Source of the DNA: Microbacterium foliorum
GTDB lineage: Bacteria > Actinomycetota > Actinomycetes > Actinomycetales > Microbacteriaceae
DNA: 64,000 bases
Direction: 5' to 3'
Assembly: GCF_003367705.1 (NCBI RefSeq)
Contig: NZ_CP031425.1
Coordinates: 1,984,001-2,048,000, forward strand
Part shown: piece by piece, positions 17,360-25,298 of the stretch
Layout: every line of letters starts with the position of its first letter
How positions within the stretch are numbered: position 1 is the first letter of the stretch
Translations under genes and position numbers: made by a program
The notes under the pieces: generated by a model
What the model was told of the DNA's origin: nothing
Seen by the model: only the letters and a program-made list of their open reading frames with translations
The model's database searches: none

Positions 17360-18565
17360 ATGGATAAGACCGCGACGCTCACCTGGCTGCGCCGCATCTC
17401 CGGCGACATCGCCTCGGTGACGATCAAGCGACTCGAGGACACCCTCCCCTGGTACGCCGTGATGCCACCGGCCCGCCGCTCTGCGGTCGGGCTGGTGGCT
17501 CAGGCGGGCATCACCTCGTTCATCCAGTGGTACGAGGACCCGACGTCGACACCGTGGATCGCGGCCGACATCTTCGCGGCAGCACCACGCGAGCTCCTGC
17601 GCAGCGTGAGCCTGCAGCAGACGCTGCAGCTCATTCGCGTCACGGTCGAGGTGACCGAAGAGCGCGTCGCCGGCAAGGGCGCGGATCTGCGCGAGGCGAT
17701 CCTGCTCTACTCTCGCGATGTCGCGTTCGCTGCGGCCGACGTGTATGCCAGGGCCGCCGAAGCCCGCGGGCTCTGGGACGCGCGTCTCGAAGCCCTCGTG
17801 GTGGACTCCATCCTCACCGGCGAAGCCGACGAAGAGCTTCCGAGCCGGATCGCCGCGCTCGGCTGGCACGGACACGGTGAGGTCGCGGTGCTCGTGGGCA
17901 CGACGCCGCCGCAGTTCGATGTCGACCTCGTTCGGCGCACGGCCCGCAAGCTCGCCGTCGACGTGCTCATCGGCGTTCAGGGCTCCCGGCTCGTGCTCGT
18001 GATCGGTCGCGCGCGGATCGAGGGCCAGGAGGCGCCCGAGAGCGAGGAGGAGGAGCTCGGCTTCGAAGAGATCGCGGCGAGACTCGAGCCGTCGTTCGGC
18101 CCCGGATACGTCGTGCTCGGCCCCGCGGTGGCCGCCCTCGTCGACGCCAGCCAGAGTGCGCGCGCCGCCCTCGCGGGATTCGCCGTCGCGCGCGCATGGC
18201 GCAGCGCCCCTCGTCCCGTCGAGGCAGACGATCTGCTGCCCGAGCGCGCCCTCGCCGGCGACCCGCTCGCCAAGCAGACTCTGATCGAGCGCATCTACCG
18301 CCCGCTGCAGGCGCATTCGACCGACCTCGTCACGACCCTGTGGAGCTATCTCGACAACGGCCGTTCGCTCGAGGCCACGGCGCGCGAGCTCTTCGTGCAC
18401 CCGAACACGGTGCGCTACCGCCTCAAGCGCGTCAGCGAGGTCATCGGCTGGGATGCCACAGGGCCCCGCGAGGCGCTGATCCTGCAGACGTCTCTGATCC
18501 TCGGTTCGATCGGTGCTGCCGAGAACGTGCGCCGCCGACCGCCGCTGCGCCGCACGCCGCGCTGA
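17360..18565 (+). CDS. fasR: PucR-type regulator of fatty-acid synthesis, FasR-like
   Basis: A 401-residue regulator whose last ~60 residues form a PucR-type helix-turn-helix (SLEATARELFVHPNTVRYRL). The preceding ~330 residues are the family's usual sensory region with no recognised enzyme motif. It lies between aceE and fabD, the position held by Streptomyces coelicolor FasR, a known activator of the fab operon, and by M. tuberculosis Rv2242. The ATG at 17360 (MDKTATLTWLRR) is preferred on similarity of the N-terminus; a GTG at 17336 is possible, and neither has a good ribosome site. Function is inferred from synteny and family. Confidence 0.85.
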   Translation: MDKTATLTWLRRISGDIASVTIKRLEDTLPWYAVMPPARRSAVGLVAQAGITSFIQWYEDPTSTPWIAADIFAAAPRELLRSVSLQQTLQLIRVTVEVTEERVAGKGADLREAILLYSRDVAFAAADVYARAAEARGLWDARLEALVVDSILTGEADEELPSRIAALGWHGHGEVAVLVGTTPPQFDVDLVRRTARKLAVDVLIGVQGSRLVLVIGRARIEGQEAPESEEEELGFEEIAARLEPSFGPGYVVLGPAVAALVDASQSARAALAGFAVARAWRSAPRPVEADDLLPERALAGDPLAKQTLIERIYRPLQAHSTDLVTTLWSYLDNGRSLEATARELFVHPNTVRYRLKRVSEVIGWDATGPREALILQTSLILGSIGAAENVRRRPPLRRTPR

Positions 18566-18600
18566 ATCCGGCCGGACTCGACCTTCCGCTGTTCGCCACA

Positions 18601-18625
18601 CACAAGGGATCTTCGGAATCTTGTG
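18601..18625. promoter_or_regulatory. Inverted repeat upstream of fabD, candidate FasR operator
   Basis: CACAAG (18601-18606) and CTTGTG (18620-18625) are perfect 6-base arms 13 bases apart, in the gap between fasR and fabD. The position is right for a regulator of the fab operon. Too loose for a terminator. Confidence 0.4.
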
Positions 18626-18670
18626 ATGGATCATCCACCACTTCGGGCGGATCGTTGGCAGACTGGGGAT

Positions 18671-19591
18671 GTGATTGTCGTCGTATGCCCAGGACAGGGC
18701 TCGCAGACCCCCGGTTTCCTCTCCCCCTGGCTCGAGCTGGACGGCGTGGCCGAGAAGCTCGCCACCTACTCCGCCGCCGCTGAGGTCGACCTCCAGCAGC
18801 ACGGCACGGTGTCGGATGCCGACACGATCCGTGACACGCGGATCGCGCAGCCGCTCATCGTCGCCGCATCCCTCATCGCCGCAGATGCTCTCGCGGCGCG
18901 TGCCGGCCGCCGAGCCGATGGCATCGCCGGCCATTCCGTGGGCGAGATCGCCGCACTGGTCGGCAGCGGGGTGATCGATGCCGAGACCGGCATGCGACTC
19001 GTCGGCATCCGCGGCCGCGCCATGGCCGAAGCGGCGGCGCAGACTCCGACGGGCATGAGCGCCGTGCTCGGCGGCGACGAGGAGACGATCCTCACCCGCC
19101 TCAGCGAGCTCGGTCTCTCCCCTGCCAACTACAACGGAGGCGGCCAGCTCGTCGTCGCCGGCGAACTGGCCGGGCTCGACGCACTGTCGACAGAACCGGT
19201 GAAGGGCACCCGGGTGATCCCGCTGCAGGTGGCGGGCGCATTCCACACCTCGTACATGGCCGCAGCCGTCGCCGCTCTGCGTGACGCCGTCTCGACGGTC
19301 ACCCCGTCCGATCCCGACCTCACGCTGTGGACCAACCGCGACGGATCCATCGTCACCGATGGCGCCCAGGCGCTGGACTACCTCGTCGATCAGGTGTCCT
19401 CGCCCGTGCGCTGGGATCTGTGCATGGCCTCGTTCGCCGATCAGGGCATCACCGGGCTCATCGAGCTCGCCCCCGCCGGTGCGCTCACCGGTCTCGCCAA
19501 GCGCGGCCTGCGGGGCATCCCCGCTGTCGCCGTCAAGACCCCCGATGACCTCGATGCGGCCGTCGCGCTGCTGAACGGAGACGCCGCATGA
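18671..19591 (+). CDS. fabD: Malonyl-CoA:ACP transacylase
   Basis: Transfers malonyl from CoA to the acyl carrier protein, supplying extender units for type II fatty-acid synthesis. With the GTG at 18671 the protein is 306 residues and starts VIVVVCPGQGSQ, the normal N-terminus of FabD. The nucleophile is S89 in GHSVGE and the catalytic histidine is H192 in GAFHTSY. An in-frame GTG/ATG at 18623/18626 would add 16 unrelated residues. CAGACT, a poor TANNNT match, ends 6 bases before the GTG, so a leaderless start is possible. First gene of fabD-fabH-acpP-fabF; it overlaps fabH by ATGA. Confidence 0.95.
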   Translation: MIVVVCPGQGSQTPGFLSPWLELDGVAEKLATYSAAAEVDLQQHGTVSDADTIRDTRIAQPLIVAASLIAADALAARAGRRADGIAGHSVGEIAALVGSGVIDAETGMRLVGIRGRAMAEAAAQTPTGMSAVLGGDEETILTRLSELGLSPANYNGGGQLVVAGELAGLDALSTEPVKGTRVIPLQVAGAFHTSYMAAAVAALRDAVSTVTPSDPDLTLWTNRDGSIVTDGAQALDYLVDQVSSPVRWDLCMASFADQGITGLIELAPAGALTGLAKRGLRGIPAVAVKTPDDLDAAVALLNGDAA

Positions 19592-20589
19592 GCGCCACGC
19601 TGAACCAGATCTCAGGCCCCGCGTACACGCGCATCTACTCGTACGGCGCGGCGCGCGGTGAGAACGCGGTCCCCAACGACGATCTGATCGGACCCATCGA
19701 TTCGAGCGACGAGTGGATCCGCCAGCGCACCGGCATCGTGACCCGTGTGCGCGCCGACAAGGGCACCGACGCGATCGATCTCGCCACCACTGCGGCCGCC
19801 GAGGCCATCGAGAAGTCGGGCATCTCCGCAGACCAGGTGGATCTGGTCATCGTCGCGACCATCAGCAACCCGAAGCAGTCCCCCTCGGTCTCCGCCATCG
19901 TGGCCGATCGCGTGGGCGCCAACCCCGCCGCGGCGTACGACATCAACGCGGCCTGCGCCGGGTACGCGTACGCCGTGACTCAGGCCGACGCGCTGATCAA
20001 GTCGGGTGCCGCCCGCTATGCGCTCGTGATCGGCACCGAGAAGCTCTCCGACATCGTCGATCCCGCCGATCGCAGCATCTCGTTCCTTCTGGGCGACGGC
20101 GCGGGTGCCGCGCTGATCGGCCCGAGCGACACGCCCGGCATCGCCCCCGCGGTGTGGGGTTCCGACGGCTCCAAGGCCGACGCCGTGGGGATGAACGGCA
20201 CCCTGACCGAGTTCCGCGACGGCGAGGTGCCGTGGCCGACCCTCCGCCAGGAGGGCCAGACGGTGTTCCGCTGGGCGGTGTGGGAGATGGCGAAGGTCGC
20301 GCGTGAGGCGCTCGACCGCGCCGGCGTCGAGCCGTCCGACATCGCCGCGTTCATCCCGCACCAGGCGAACATGCGCATCATCGACGAGTTCGCGAAGCAG
20401 CTCAAGCTGCCCGAGTCCACGGTGATCGCACGCGACATCGAGACGACGGGCAACACCTCGGCCGCCTCGATCCCGCTCGCCAGCCACCGGCTGATGGCCG
20501 AGCACCCCGAGCTCTCGGGCGGCCTGGCCCTGCAGATCGGCTTCGGCGCGGGCCTCGTGTTCGCCGCCCAGGTCGTCGTCCTCCCCTGA
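19588..20589 (+). CDS. fabH: 3-oxoacyl-ACP synthase III
   Basis: Condenses an acyl-CoA starter with malonyl-ACP, the first step of chain synthesis. 333 residues; the Cys-His-Asn triad is visible as C123 (INAACAGYAYA), H258 (FIPHQANMRI) and N289 (GNTSAAS). In actinobacteria FabH often prefers branched starters, giving iso and anteiso fatty acids; this cannot be read directly from the sequence. Translationally coupled to fabD by a 4-base overlap. Confidence 0.96.
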   Translation: MSATLNQISGPAYTRIYSYGAARGENAVPNDDLIGPIDSSDEWIRQRTGIVTRVRADKGTDAIDLATTAAAEAIEKSGISADQVDLVIVATISNPKQSPSVSAIVADRVGANPAAAYDINAACAGYAYAVTQADALIKSGAARYALVIGTEKLSDIVDPADRSISFLLGDGAGAALIGPSDTPGIAPAVWGSDGSKADAVGMNGTLTEFRDGEVPWPTLRQEGQTVFRWAVWEMAKVAREALDRAGVEPSDIAAFIPHQANMRIIDEFAKQLKLPESTVIARDIETTGNTSAASIPLASHRLMAEHPELSGGLALQIGFGAGLVFAAQVVVLP

Positions 20590-20613
20590 CAACACGCTGA
20601 CTGTCCCTAGACT
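20586..20613 (+). promoter_or_regulatory. Promoter of acpP
   Basis: CTGACA (20586-20591) and TAGACT (20608-20613) are 16 bases apart, at the end of fabH and about 45 bases before acpP. A dedicated promoter would let acyl carrier protein exceed the enzymes, as is usual. Confidence 0.5.
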
Positions 20614-20657
20614 GTTCCACGGTTCCGAATACAACCCGTAAGAAAGAGGAAGACCAC

Positions 20658-20906
20658 ATGGCTTTCACCAACGATGAGGTCCTCGCTGGCCTCGCTGAGC
20701 TGATCACCGATGAGACCGGCATCAACGCTTCCGAGGTCGCCCTCGAGAAGTCGTTCACCGACGACCTCGACATCGACTCGATCTCGATGATGACGATCGT
20801 CGTCAACGCCGAGGAGAAGTTCGGCGTCACCATCCCCGACGACGAGGTCAAGAACCTCAAGACCGTCGGCGACGCCGTCTCCTTCATCGTCGCAGGCCAG
20901 GAGTAG
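20658..20906 (+). CDS. acpP: Acyl carrier protein
   Basis: An 82-residue acidic four-helix protein that carries growing acyl chains on a phosphopantetheine arm. The attachment residue is S41 in DLDIDSISMMT. AAGAGGAAG at 20644-20652 provides a ribosome site. It lies between fabH and fabF, with its own likely promoter upstream and a strong hairpin downstream (20914-20950), both suited to high expression. Confidence 0.97.
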   Translation: MAFTNDEVLAGLAELITDETGINASEVALEKSFTDDLDIDSISMMTIVVNAEEKFGVTIPDDEVKNLKTVGDAVSFIVAGQE

Positions 20907-20913
20907 TCCACGC

Positions 20914-20950
20914 AGGATGCCACCCCCGCGTCCGCGGGGTGTGGCATCCT
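20914..20950 (+). terminator. Intercistronic hairpin between acpP and fabF (attenuator or partial terminator)
   Basis: AGGATGCCAC pairs with GTGGCATCCT and CCCCGCG with CGCGGGG, leaving one bulged T and a 2-base loop: a 17-bp stem. No T-tract follows and fabF starts 47 bases later. It probably stabilises the acpP message or lets part of transcription stop, giving more acpP than fabF. Confidence 0.6.
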
Positions 20951-20996
20951 CCGCCTTGCCCTCTCCCTGCTCGACCCGCCCGTTAAGGAACCACTC

Positions 20997-22235
20997 ATGA
21001 CCAAGCGCATCGTCGTCACCGGCATCGGCGCCACGTCCGCCATCGGCGGGACAGCACCCGAGAACTGGACGAACCTGCTCGCAGGGCAGTCCGGAACCCG
21101 CACCCTCGAGCACGACTGGGTGCAGCAGTACGAGCTTCCCGTCACCTTCGCCGCTGAGGCGATCGTCCGGCCCGAGGAGGTCCTGCCCCGCCACGAGGCG
21201 AAGCGGCTCGACCCCTCGTCGCAGTTCGCCCTCATCGCGGCCCGTGAGGCCTGGGCGGATGCCGGCGAGCCCGAGGTCGCCCCCGAGCGACTCGGCGTCG
21301 ATTTCGCCACTGGCATCGGCGGTCTCTGGACGCTCCTCGACGCCTGGGACACCCTGCGTGAGAAGGGCCCGCGTCGGGTGATGCCCCTGACCGTCCCGAT
21401 GCTGATGCCGAACGCGGCGGCGGGCAACCTGTCGCTGCAGTTCCAGGCGCGCGCCTATGCGCAGACCGTGGTGAGCGCCTGTGCCTCGAGCACCGAGTCG
21501 ATCATCCACGCCTTCCACCACCTGCAGGACGGCCTGGCCGATGTCGTGATCGCCGGGGGCACCGAATCGGCCATCCACCCGATCACGATGGCGTCCTTCG
21601 CTTCGGCGCAGGCGCTCTCGCGGCGCAACGACGACCCCGCGACCGCATCGCGGCCCGGCGCGATCGACCGTGACGGCTTCGTCATGGGCGAAGGCGCTGC
21701 GGCCCTGATCCTCGAGACCGAGGAGCACGCCAAGGCGCGCGGCGCGAAGATCTACGGGTATGTGCTCGGCGGCGGCGTCACGGCCGACGCGTACCACATC
21801 ACCGGCAACGACCCTGAAGGCACCGGCGCGGCGCGCGCCGTCACGCAGGCGCTCGACGAGGCCGGGATCACCGCCGATCAGATCGCGCACATCAACGCGC
21901 ACGCGACGTCGACCCCGGTGGGCGACCCCAACGAGTACGTCGCTCTTCGCAAGGTGTTCGGCGAGCGGATCGACGAGATCCCGGTGTCGGCGACGAAGGC
22001 CTCGACCGGCCACCTGCTCGGCGGTACCGGAGCCCTCGAGGCGATCTTCGCGCTTCTCGCACTGCGCGATCGTGTCGCACCTCCGACCATCAACATGACC
22101 GAGCCCGACCCGGCCGTGCCGTTCAGACTGTCGGGCGAGGCCCAGCCTCTCGGCGAGGGCACGCTGTACGCCATCAGCAACTCGTTCGGATTCGGCGGCC
22201 ACAACGCCGTCGCCGTCTTCTCCAACGCCGACTGA
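20997..22235 (+). CDS. fabF: 3-oxoacyl-ACP synthase II
   Basis: Chain-elongating condensing enzyme of type II fatty-acid synthesis. 412 residues; the active-site cysteine is C162 (VVSACASSTES), and the two histidines lie in NAHATSTPVGD and KASTGHLLGGTG. It is the last gene of the fab cluster and ends before a strong terminator. Unlike in mycobacteria, no acetyl-CoA carboxylase gene follows. Confidence 0.96.
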   Translation: MTKRIVVTGIGATSAIGGTAPENWTNLLAGQSGTRTLEHDWVQQYELPVTFAAEAIVRPEEVLPRHEAKRLDPSSQFALIAAREAWADAGEPEVAPERLGVDFATGIGGLWTLLDAWDTLREKGPRRVMPLTVPMLMPNAAAGNLSLQFQARAYAQTVVSACASSTESIIHAFHHLQDGLADVVIAGGTESAIHPITMASFASAQALSRRNDDPATASRPGAIDRDGFVMGEGAAALILETEEHAKARGAKIYGYVLGGGVTADAYHITGNDPEGTGAARAVTQALDEAGITADQIAHINAHATSTPVGDPNEYVALRKVFGERIDEIPVSATKASTGHLLGGTGALEAIFALLALRDRVAPPTINMTEPDPAVPFRLSGEAQPLGEGTLYAISNSFGFGGHNAVAVFSNAD

Positions 22236-22260
22236 CGCCGAGGCGCGACCGAATCAGACG

Positions 22261-22302
22261 CACGAGAGCGGCCCCCGGGGATTCCCGGGGGCCGCTCTCG
22301 TG
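22261..22302. terminator. Strong bidirectional terminator after fabF
   Basis: A 19-base perfect stem (CACGAGAGCGGCCCCCGGG and its complement) around GATT, between the convergent fabF and yczE genes. Confidence 0.85.
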
Positions 22303-22315
22303 CCTCAGCGCATCG

Positions 22316-22972
22316 TCACACTCGGGCGAGCTGTCGCGACCGCGCCTGGCGCAGTCGCGTCGTCCACGGCAGGAACCAGCCGACCAGTGGCCCGACGCCG
22401 AACGCGAAGAGCACCGTGCCGACGCCCACCGGACCGCCGAGCAGGAACCCGATGAGCAGCACGCTCCCCTCGATGAGCGTGCGCACGAGCCAGACCGGCC
22501 ACCCCGTCCGGCGGACCAGACCGGTCATGAGCCCGTCACGCGGCCCCGGACCGAAGTCCGCCGCGATGTACAGTCCGGTCGCGAACGCGAGGAGCACGAG
22601 ACCGGCAAGGAACATGGGCGCGCCGATCCAGACCGACGGCGGCTCGGGAATCAGCACGAGCGCGAGATCGGCGCTCGGCCCCACGAGCAGGGCGTTGAGG
22701 AGGGTGCCGAGTCCGACACGCTGCCGCAGCGGGATCCACAGCGCCAGAACGAGGATCGACACGAGCACCGTGACGGTGCCGTAGCCGATTCCGGTCTGTC
22801 CGGCGACGCCCAGTGCGAGGACGTCCCACGGCGCCACTCCGATGCCCCCGTGCACCATGAGCCCGAGCGCGACGCCGTAGAGGAAGAGACCGACCAGGAG
22901 CTGCACGAGGCGCTCGAGGAGGTCGCGTCTGCTCGTCGCGGAGATCGGCAGGAAGAGGGAACGGGGCTGCAT
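22316..22972 (-). CDS. yczE: YczE/YyaS-family integral membrane protein
   Basis: A 218-residue protein with about five to six membrane helices. The first-helix pattern LFLYGVALGLMVHGGIGVAP followed by WDVL, and AADFGPGPRDGLMTGL, are characteristic of the YczE/YitT-like family, whose transport or structural role is unknown. The ATG at 22972 is chosen because upstream residues are arginine-rich and unrelated. It is divergent from a MocR-type regulator 95 bases away; the YczR-yczE pair is a known conserved association, so this is probably the regulator's target. Confidence 0.8.
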   Translation of the reverse strand: MQPRSLFLPISATSRRDLLERLVQLLVGLFLYGVALGLMVHGGIGVAPWDVLALGVAGQTGIGYGTVTVLVSILVLALWIPLRQRVGLGTLLNALLVGPSADLALVLIPEPPSVWIGAPMFLAGLVLLAFATGLYIAADFGPGPRDGLMTGLVRRTGWPVWLVRTLIEGSVLLIGFLLGGPVGVGTVLFAFGVGPLVGWFLPWTTRLRQARSRQLARV

Positions 22973-23006
22973 CGTTCCATCGTGGACCGGCGCGACGCTC
23001 GGGACT

Positions 23007-23051
23007 CCAGACCACTCGACGGAAAGTGGCCTGCGAACACCAGTCCACTTT
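23007..23051. promoter_or_regulatory. Candidate MocR (YczR) operator: direct repeats plus inverted copy
   Basis: CCAGACCACT (23007-23016) and CCAGTCCACT (23040-23049) are direct repeats offset by 33 bases. An inverted half-site AAAGTGG (23023-23029) faces CCACTTT (23045-23051). GabR, the best-studied MocR protein, also binds two direct repeats about three helical turns apart. The site fills most of the yczE/MocR intergenic region. Confidence 0.6.
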
Positions 23052-23067
23052 GCGGCATCATGGGGAT

Positions 23068-24471
23068 ATGGCCTCACGACTCGTCGAGCAGCTGGGTGGG
23101 CAGAACGCCGCCGGTGCCAGCGCGACATCCCTGGCGGAGCAGATCCGTGCGCTGATCCTCGACGGCCGGCTGACCGTGGGCGAACGGCTGCCGAGCGAGC
23201 GGGCTCTGGCCCTCGAGCTGCGCCGATCCCGATCGACGACGACTCGCGTCTACGGGCTGCTCGAGGGCGACGGCTACGTGGTGCGCCGACATGGCGGGAG
23301 CACGCGGGTCGCGCTGCCGCACACGGCACACCGTCTCTCCGACCCCGATGACGACGAGGCGATCGACCTCTCCATCGCCTCGATGGACTCGACGCCTGGA
23401 CTCTACGACGCCACTGTGAGATCGCTGCCGCGCCTCGCGGCGCTGCGCGGCACCAGCGGGTACTCGCTGCGTGGTCTGCCCGAGCTGCGCGACGCCGTCG
23501 CCGCCCGGTTCACCGATCGCGGCGTCGAGACCGATCCCGATGAGATCATCATCACCTCCGGCGCGGTCAACGCCTTCAACCTGATCCTCGCCACGATCGG
23601 ACGCCGTGGCGAACGCGCCCTGGTCGAGCAGCCCACCTTTCCGCACGCGCTCGAAGCACTGCACCGGTACGGCTACCGGATGCTCCCGACTCCGGTCGAT
23701 GTCACCGGCTGGGACGAGCGACACGTCACCGACACCCTTCTGCGGAGCCGCCCGCACCTCGCGTACCTGATCCCCGACTTCCACAATCCGACCGGGGCGA
23801 CCATGAGCGACGCCGAGCGCTCCCGCATCGCGACCACCGCGCGGAGCACGGGGACGCATGTGGTCGTCGACGAGACGACCGCCGAACTCGACATCGATCG
23901 AGGATGGGCGCCGCTGCCGATGTCCGCCCACAGCCCGCAGGTGATCACGGTGGGATCGATGTCGAAGATCGCCTGGGGCGGCCTGAGGATCGGGTGGATC
24001 CGTGCGGACCGTGCGCTCATCGCCCGGTTGATCTCCACCCGCCCTTCGTTCGAACTCGGCACCGCGCTGCTCGAGCAGTGCATCGCCGTGGAGCTGCTGC
24101 AGGACATGCCCGCTCTCACCGCGCACGTCGCGTCACGCCTGCGCGCAGGCAGGGCGGCGGTGGCAGCCGGTCTCGGCGCGCTCGGCGGGCTCACCATGCC
24201 GCCCACGAGCGGGGGCCTGTCCACCTGGCTCGATCTCGGCGCACCCGTGTCGACGGAACTGTCGCTCGCGGCCCGGCGGCACGGGCTGATCGTGCCGCCA
24301 GGTCCGCGCTTCACCACCGGCGGAGTTCTGGAGCGTCGACTGCGCGTCCCCATCACCCTCTCCCCCGAGCGGACGACCGATGCGATGGAGCGTCTGGGCC
24401 GGGCGTGGACCCACGTGATGAGCGGAGGCGCGACGGTCGACGAGCAGGCCCCCCGCGCGGCTGTCATCTGA
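23068..24471 (+). CDS. yczR: MocR-family PLP-dependent transcriptional regulator (YczR-like)
   Basis: A 467-residue fusion. Residues ~10-85 are a GntR winged helix (GERLPSERALALELRRSRST). Residues ~95-450 form an aspartate-aminotransferase-fold domain with HNPTGATMS and PLP lysine K300 (GSMSKIAWGGLRIGW). Such proteins sense PLP or an amine substrate and do not need to act as enzymes. The ATG at 23068 gives the usual short N-terminus; an ATG-like extension to 23026 would include the operator. It is divergent from yczE, the known partner of the YczR subgroup. The gene symbol rests on this pairing. Confidence 0.82.
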   Translation: MASRLVEQLGGQNAAGASATSLAEQIRALILDGRLTVGERLPSERALALELRRSRSTTTRVYGLLEGDGYVVRRHGGSTRVALPHTAHRLSDPDDDEAIDLSIASMDSTPGLYDATVRSLPRLAALRGTSGYSLRGLPELRDAVAARFTDRGVETDPDEIIITSGAVNAFNLILATIGRRGERALVEQPTFPHALEALHRYGYRMLPTPVDVTGWDERHVTDTLLRSRPHLAYLIPDFHNPTGATMSDAERSRIATTARSTGTHVVVDETTAELDIDRGWAPLPMSAHSPQVITVGSMSKIAWGGLRIGWIRADRALIARLISTRPSFELGTALLEQCIAVELLQDMPALTAHVASRLRAGRAAVAAGLGALGGLTMPPTSGGLSTWLDLGAPVSTELSLAARRHGLIVPPGPRFTTGGVLERRLRVPITLSPERTTDAMERLGRAWTHVMSGGATVDEQAPRAAVI

Positions 24472-24476
24472 GCACA

Positions 24477-24517
24477 GACGAGGACCCCGTCCCTGGATCA
24501 GGGGCGGGGTCCTCGTC
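24477..24517. terminator. Bidirectional terminator
   Basis: GACGAGGACCCCG pairs with CGGGGTCCTCGTC, with an inner CCCTG/CAGGG extension, between the convergent MocR and DUF3145 genes. Confidence 0.8.
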
Positions 24518-24607
24518 ATGTGGAGCGGGGATTCACCTTCTCGGCGTCCGGGACATGTCACCGGCATCCGATACTCGTGCCTTCCCGCTCCAGGTCTGTG
24601 CCGGGCT

Positions 24608-25111
24608 CTAGCCCACCTTGTGCAGCCAGACGACGCGCGCGTCATCGCTGGCGTGACGGAACGGCTCGAGCTCCTCATCCCAGGCCGACCCCAAGGCGAT
24701 GTCGAGCTCACGCTGCAGTTCGGTCGCACTGCCCGCGGCGATCTCCATCGCGTAGCGGATGCGGTCCTCGCCGATGACGATGTTGCCCGCCGCGTCGGTC
24801 TGCGCATAGTGGATGCCGAGATCGGGCGTGTGCAACCACCGGCCGCCGTCGCTGCGAGGCGTCGGGTCCTCGGTCACCTCGAAGCGCAGGTGCTCCCAGC
24901 CGCGGATCGCCGTCGCCAGGGCGGCTCCCGTCCCGACCGGGCCGTCCCAGTAGAACTCCGCGCGTCGAGCGCCGTCGAGCACCGGCTGATCGCTCCAGTC
25001 GAAGTTCACAGCGCGACCGATAGCGCGTCCGACCGCCCATTCCAGGTGCGGGCAGAGCGCGCGAGGGGCAGAGTGGACGAAAACCACTCCGCGTGCGTAA
25101 GCCGTCGCCAT
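24608..25111 (-). CDS. DUF3145 family protein
   Basis: A 167-residue soluble protein matching the actinobacterial DUF3145 family (YARGVVFVHSAPRALCPHLE, VNFDWSDQP, FYWDGPVGTG, WLHTPDLGIHYAQTD). Function unknown; it is widely conserved as a single gene in actinobacteria. The ATG at 25111 has GGAGAG just upstream. Transcribed alone between two hairpins. No enzyme motif is apparent. Confidence 0.85.
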   Translation of the reverse strand: MATAYARGVVFVHSAPRALCPHLEWAVGRAIGRAVNFDWSDQPVLDGARRAEFYWDGPVGTGAALATAIRGWEHLRFEVTEDPTPRSDGGRWLHTPDLGIHYAQTDAAGNIVIGEDRIRYAMEIAAGSATELQRELDIALGSAWDEELEPFRHASDDARVVWLHKVG

Positions 25112-25237
25112 GATCTCTCCGTTTCATCAGGTGCGTCTTCCCCAACGACCTGAAACACCGAGAACTGGCGTGAATATGCGGTTATGCGCCTATTCTCGCC
25201 CAGACCAGGCGAAATCACAAGCGTGTGATTCGACGAC

Positions 25238-25268
25238 GAAGGCCCCGGTCACAGAGACCGGGGCCCTC
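25238..25268 (-). terminator. Terminator of the 25299-26072 gene
   Basis: GGCCCCGGTC and GACCGGGGCC form a perfect 10-bp stem around ACAGA, 30 bases beyond the stop of the minus-strand gene. Confidence 0.75.
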
Positions 25269-25298
25269 GGACCATGTCGGTCCACGTTCAGGCGAAGA

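Noticed and set aside
18623..18670. Longer FabD N-terminus from GTG/ATG at 18623/18626
   Set aside because: Adds 16 residues unlike any FabD and begins inside the inverted repeat; the GTG at 18671 gives the normal VIVVVCPGQGSQ start.
20607..22202. Minus-strand open frame opposite fabF and acpP
   Set aside because: Antisense shadow; crosses the acpP-fabF hairpin and two conserved genes.
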